Part shown: piece after piece, positions 17,001 through 19,062 of the stretch
Numbering within the stretch: the stretch's first letter is position 1
Layout: each line of letters opens with the position of its first letter
Source of the DNA: CAZXVW01 sp964644025
GTDB lineage: Bacteria > Acidobacteriota > Terriglobia > Bryobacterales > Bryobacteraceae
DNA: 19,062 nucleotides
Direction of reading: 5' to 3'
NCBI GenBank assembly: GCA_964644025.1
Contig: CAZXVW010000067.1
Location: 1-19,062, forward strand
The notes under the pieces: generated by a model
The model's database searches: none
What the model was told of the DNA's origin: nothing
The model's input: only the letters and a program-made list of their open reading frames with translations
Translations under genes and position numbers: made by a program

Positions 17001-17102
17001 GCCTGAGGGTCTTCTCGAACAGGAAAAGGACAAGGAGAGCAGCAGCGCCGCGATCGCCGCTCCTGCCCCGGCTGCTGCCAGCGGCCGTCTCCGGACGGTC
17101 AT
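14004..17102 (-). CDS. Large PQQ-type beta-propeller protein with degenerate methyltransferase-like N-domain
   Basis: The 1032-residue exported protein starts at ATG 17102, with AGGAGG 6 nt upstream. It has a hydrophobic signal segment (10-27); the SFSC before Cys28 is a weak lipobox. Residues 44-145 resemble a class I SAM-methyltransferase fold whose glycine motif is lost: GLCVLLGDRNGEAALDLA, LLIYVQLASAGEVEAVQRAA and VVRPRGRAIIG. Two propeller halves follow, with repeats such as LLAIDPESKKVLW (348-360), LVCVDARTGKPRW (389-401), VRALDAETGAMKW (673-685), VYAFEAATGRLLW (713-725) and VYALDAKTGRIVW (773-785). DDWTHPYHGPDNN (157-169) and WWPSVCDCQNTLYG (563-576) look like family-specific signatures shared, from memory, with planctomycete proteins. 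It is not a classical PQQ alcohol dehydrogenase: the fused N-domain and propeller layout are wrong for that. It is the first gene of the four-gene operon; its role is unknown, possibly ligand sensing or scaffolding. Confidence 0.9.
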   Translation of the reverse strand: MTVRRRPLAAAGAGAAIAALLLSLSFSCSRRPSGSIVEQVQLQRGLCVLLGDRNGEAALDLARQTDLLIYVQLASAGEVEAVQRAADAEGFYGNRIWVEEGAFTRIHLGDNLADVLVALGEAADTVPRAEALRVVRPRGRAIIGSRSLVKPVPDGVDDWTHPYHGPDNNPQSNDKVARAPYLTQFLAKPYYAPLTQVAVASAGRIFKAFGNLAFHVREEALLNSLVAFNGYNGTMLWRRRLTPGVMIHRNTMIATPDLLYVGDDKSCKRIDTATGRLVDEIIPPVEVAGGTFWKWMALEHGILYALVGEQEEKNPVTRERRQLHGWPWDPLSLGFNKPNNPWGYGRNLLAIDPESKKVLWHYHEKEKADSRALCMKAGRIYLYRHGAYLVCVDARTGKPRWRKTPQNAPELFQALGPELNRQDWRTNWRTTAYLKCSDKALYFAGPTIGKLLAVSAEDGRVLWENPYDNFQLVLRDDGLYAISGQIDQHPSMKFDPLTGKVLATLSTRRRACTRPTGSADAIFYRAQGGSVRLDVASKTPQWVSPMRAQCQDGVTIANGLLYWWPSVCDCQNTLYGITCLGPAGPDFDFSRQATESERLEPGSGHLTQVAALPASPNDWPTFRANNAGTATTNAVIPVNARRLWWIAPGAEFTPTAPVAAGGLIFLSGSDGIVRALDAETGAMKWKAYTGGAVRYPPAVWQGRLFVGSGDGWVYAFEAATGRLLWRFRAAPAERKIPVYDSLMSTWPVASGVLVQDGVAYFAAGIVNYDGTHVYALDAKTGRIVWQNNTSGHLEPDARTGVSVQGHMLISNGKLYLAGGTSISPAVYDLADGRCLNDPAPLRLCGSTAVRGDELYKVGNKVMVSGQPFYGDPNYPVYDPTVMNKILHTSAHGRDIVWLNSRKILCFGKIPAGILDRCVAKPPPAPVHIINSGRFSVPYQPQWEFSCDGSVAFARAVNAVVFAGTRPQAAPQLVAVNINNGKPLWSRPQNLPGEPVPWGMAVDRDGRVVLTLDGGQVVCYGPAKQVAAHARSD

Positions 17103-17108
17103 GGAACA

Positions 17109-17239
17109 CCTCCTCGGCTGTTGTTAGCAGCCTTTGCCGTTCGCCGGCCGGGAGCAGGCGCCTGGTGCGCATTTCCGCCTGGCGTTTGAGCGAGGCCGGC
17201 TGCTGGGACCATTTTGTACTCGGCCCGGGCGGGTGTCAA
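17109..17239 (-). promoter_or_regulatory. Predicted promoter and leader of the propeller/ABC operon
   Basis: On the minus strand a perfect TTGACA (17234-17239) is followed after 17 nt by CAAAAT (17211-17216). A TACAAA alternative at 17213-17218 would leave a 15-nt spacer. The start would be near 17204, with a leader of about 100 nt. A small hairpin (GGCTG/CAGCC, 17116-17132) lies just before the AGGAGG site (17109-17114). Confidence 0.5.
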
Positions 17240-17372
17240 GCTCACCAAACCCGGGGAGAGAGCAGTTGTTTCCCGATTTTTCGAGGCCCCGGCGGGGTGG
17301 AGTCTCAGTCCGCGCGGGAGCCTCATGCCCGCCTTCCGGCCGGGCTGGCGCCCCGTGCGCCCGCAGGCTAGC

Positions 17373-17470
17373 GACCACGGACCACCGACCAGCGACCACG
17401 GACCATCGACCACGGACGATCGACCAGCGACCACGGACCAGCGACCAGCGACCACGGACCATCGACCAGC
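17373..17470. repeat. Tandem heptanucleotide array, 14 units of GACCANN
   Basis: Fourteen consecutive 7-bp units fill 98 bp. Thirteen read GACCA plus CG, CC, GC or TC; one unit (GACGATC, 17415-17421) carries a substitution. The variable bases are limited to four pairs, and larger groups recur (GACCAGC-GACCACG occurs three times). It ends 45 bp before the rhamnosidase start. It resembles in style the heptameric short tandem repeats described in cyanobacteria. Confidence 0.95.
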
Positions 17471-17515
17471 GCCGTCTGTTCCTGGTTTGTTTAGAATAGA
17501 GCGGAGGAAACGAGA

Positions 17516-19062
17516 ATGTCCATGCGCTTATTTGTTTGGTTCTCATTGCTAGCCTGTCTGTTCCCGGCGATCTCCGCGGCGGCGCCGCCGGCCCCGGTAT
17601 CGCTTCGCGTCGAGTATTTGACCAGCCCGCTGGGCATCGATGTCGCCCAGCCGCGCTTCTCATGGGTGCTGCCGCAAGACGGCCGAGGGCAGAAGCAGAC
17701 TGCATATCAGGTGGTGGTTGCCTCCGGTTCCCAGCCGTATTGGGATTCGGGGAAAGTGGACAGCGCGCGGAGTACGGGTGTGGTCTACGCCGGGCCGCCG
17801 CTTGCGTCCGGGGCCGCGTACTCGTGGAAGGTGCGGTGGTGGGACAAGGATGGCACGCCGAGTCCGTACAGTGCTGCGGCGGCGTTCGAGATGGGATTGC
17901 TGAAGCCCGGCGACTGGCGCGCGAAGTGGATTGCGGGCGGCAACCAGCTCCGCCGCGAGTTCGAGCTCGAGGCGCGGCCGGTCCGCGCGCGGGCTTACGT
18001 GACCGGGCTGGGCTACTACGAACTCCGCATCAACGGCCGGAAGGTGGGCGACCATGTTCTGGATCCCGGCTGGACCACCTATGACAAGCGCGTGCTCTAC
18101 GTCACCTACGACGTGACGCGATACCTGCGGCCAGGCGCCAACGCTGTCGGCCTGATACTCGGACAAGGATGGTACGGCAAGCGGGAGGGACTGCTGCAGT
18201 TGAACATCGAGATGGAAGGAGGCCGGACGGTCGAGATCGTTACCGACGGACAGTGGAAGGCAACCCAGGGGCCGATCCTCGCCGACAGCATTTACGACGG
18301 CGAGACCTACGACGCCACCCGGGAGACGCCGGGCTGGGACCGGCCGGGTTTCGACGACTCCGGCTGGACGCCGGCCAAAGTCGTCCCCGGGCCGAAAGGG
18401 GTGCTCTCGGCCCAGATGATGCCGGCGATCAAAGTGGTCGATACACTGGTTCCCCGCAAGCTCACCAGCCCCAGGCCGGGTGTTTACGTCTACGACATGG
18501 GCCAGAACTTCAGCGGCTGGGTGCAGCTTCGGGTGAAGGGGCCGCGGGGCGCCAAGGTCCGCATCCGCCATTCCGAACTGATCTACAAGAATGGAATGCT
18601 GAACACGGAAAACCTGCGCACGGCCAAGGCAACCGACTACTACATTCTTCGCGGCGACGGCCGCGAGGAGATCTACGAGCCGCGCTTCACTTATCACGGA
18701 TTCCGGTACGTGGAATTGACCGGTTATCCGGGCACCCCGACGCTCGACAGCGTCCGCGGCCGGGTGGTGCATACGGCGGTGCCGGCCACCGGCAGCTTCG
18801 TTTGCTCCAAGCAAATTCTCAACGACATCCAGAAGATCATCGTCTGGGGCACCAAGACGAACCTGCACAGCGTGCCGACCGACTGCGACCAGCGCAACGA
18901 GCGGATGGGCTGGATGGCTGATGCGCACCTGGCCGCGGAGACCGCCATTCACAACTTCGATATGGCCGCTTTCTACACGAACTTCTTGCGGGACATCCAC
19001 GACATCCAAAGCGACGATGGCGCCGTAACCGACACGGTTCCCCACAAGTACGGCCGGCGGCC
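17516..19062 (+). CDS. Alpha-L-rhamnosidase, GH78 (3' end outside the window)
   Basis: The first 515 residues of an exported enzyme releasing alpha-linked L-rhamnose from glycans or glycosides are present. ATG 17516 has GGAGG 8 nt upstream, and a signal peptide follows (1 to about 21, LFVWFSLLACLFPAISA). Domains in order are a fibronectin-like N-domain (about 28-125, EYLTSPLGIDVAQPRFSW), a jelly-roll/CBM67-like domain (145-300, YVTGLGYYELRINGRKVG, DPGWTTYDKRVLY) and a beta-sandwich (310-418, DMGQNFSGW). The start of the catalytic alpha-barrel comes last. The catalytic motif TDCDQRNERMGWMAD (455-469) places Glu462 as general acid, with Asp456, Trp466 and Asp469 in register with the family. Asp458 and Asn461 replace the common Pro and Asp. 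Most GH78 enzymes are near 900 residues, so roughly 40% is missing, including the general base. The reading frame stays open to the window edge. Confidence 0.93.
   Translation, partial: MSMRLFVWFSLLACLFPAISAAAPPAPVSLRVEYLTSPLGIDVAQPRFSWVLPQDGRGQKQTAYQVVVASGSQPYWDSGKVDSARSTGVVYAGPPLASGAAYSWKVRWWDKDGTPSPYSAAAAFEMGLLKPGDWRAKWIAGGNQLRREFELEARPVRARAYVTGLGYYELRINGRKVGDHVLDPGWTTYDKRVLYVTYDVTRYLRPGANAVGLILGQGWYGKREGLLQLNIEMEGGRTVEIVTDGQWKATQGPILADSIYDGETYDATRETPGWDRPGFDDSGWTPAKVVPGPKGVLSAQMMPAIKVVDTLVPRKLTSPRPGVYVYDMGQNFSGWVQLRVKGPRGAKVRIRHSELIYKNGMLNTENLRTAKATDYYILRGDGREEIYEPRFTYHGFRYVELTGYPGTPTLDSVRGRVVHTAVPATGSFVCSKQILNDIQKIIVWGTKTNLHSVPTDCDQRNERMGWMADAHLAAETAIHNFDMAAFYTNFLRDIHDIQSDDGAVTDTVPHKYGRR

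Larger units (their letters stand above)
17103..17515. other. Divergent intergenic region between the ABC operon and the rhamnosidase
   Basis: No gene is supported here. From left to right it holds the leader and promoter of the leftward operon (17109-17239) and about 130 bp with no clear signal except a CCCC-GGCGGGG-type pairing near 17286-17298. Then comes the heptamer array (17373-17470), a -10-like TAGAAT (17492-17497) without a good -35, and the ribosome binding site GGAGG (17503-17507) of the rhamnosidase. Open frames crossing it are low-complexity translations of the repeat. Confidence 0.7.

Noticed and set aside
14004..17102. PQQ-dependent alcohol dehydrogenase
   Set aside because: The fused N-domain, split propeller and family-specific motifs differ from quinoprotein dehydrogenases, and the usual cofactor-site disulfide and c-type haem motif were not seen.
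17373..17470. CRISPR array
   Set aside because: The units are 7 bp with no spacers; there are no cas genes.
17124..17705. A 193-codon minus-strand frame crossing the heptamer array
   Set aside because: Its RGRWSLV-type repeats are only the translation of the 7-bp tandem repeat, and it overlaps the rhamnosidase start.
17660..19045. A 461-codon open frame on the minus strand opposite the rhamnosidase
   Set aside because: The plus strand carries the GH78 domains and catalytic motif with a good ribosome binding site, so the opposite frame is a shadow.

Overview
The window looks like GC-rich chromosomal DNA from an Acidobacteriota-type bacterium (Solibacter/Bryobacter-like), probably a metagenome scaffold. 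The main evidence is an Oar-like TonB-dependent receptor with an N-terminal carboxypeptidase-regulatory domain and the LPLNGRNF motif, next to a TPR protein, a sulfatase, a GH78 rhamnosidase and a large PQQ-type propeller protein. A run of 100 N at 1175-1274 is an assembly gap. The organism assignment is inferred from gene content; there is no rRNA or tRNA in the window.

Layout. (1) 197-2465, plus strand: a CBM9/DUF5916 outer-membrane protein, split only by the N gap. (2) 2572-5441, minus strand: a LacI-family regulator followed by an exported sulfatase. (3) 5442-5932: a control region with overlapping divergent promoters, a near-perfect LacI-type operator and a structured leader. It feeds the 1144-residue TonB-dependent receptor (5933-9367), which ends at a strong intrinsic terminator. 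(4) 9595-10788, plus strand: an exported TPR protein, then the 5' remnant of an IS1634-type transposase gene (10847-11014). (5) 11047-17102, minus strand: a tightly coupled four-gene operon (junctions +2, -4 and -17 nt). It encodes a very large PQQ-type propeller protein with a degenerate methyltransferase-like N-terminus, an unrecognised membrane-anchored exported protein, an FtsX/MacB-type permease and its ATPase. (6) 17103-17515: a divergent intergenic region with 14 tandem copies of a 7-bp unit. (7) 17516 to the right edge, plus strand: an alpha-L-rhamnosidase (GH78), cut by the window end.

How it may work together. The LacI regulator, receptor and sulfatase look like one glycan-responsive unit. 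The operator in front of the receptor (TGTTA-N4-TAACA) has a looser copy over the -10 box of the sulfatase. With the GH78 enzyme and the DUF5916 barrel nearby, a sulfated rhamnose-containing glycan is a reasonable but unproven substrate. The four-gene operon is the best candidate for an undescribed system: an envelope ABC machine of the FtsX/MacB class, genetically tied to two exported proteins of unknown role. The receptor leader, with a long stem whose loop can form a pseudoknot just upstream of the ribosome binding site, is the best candidate for an undescribed RNA element.
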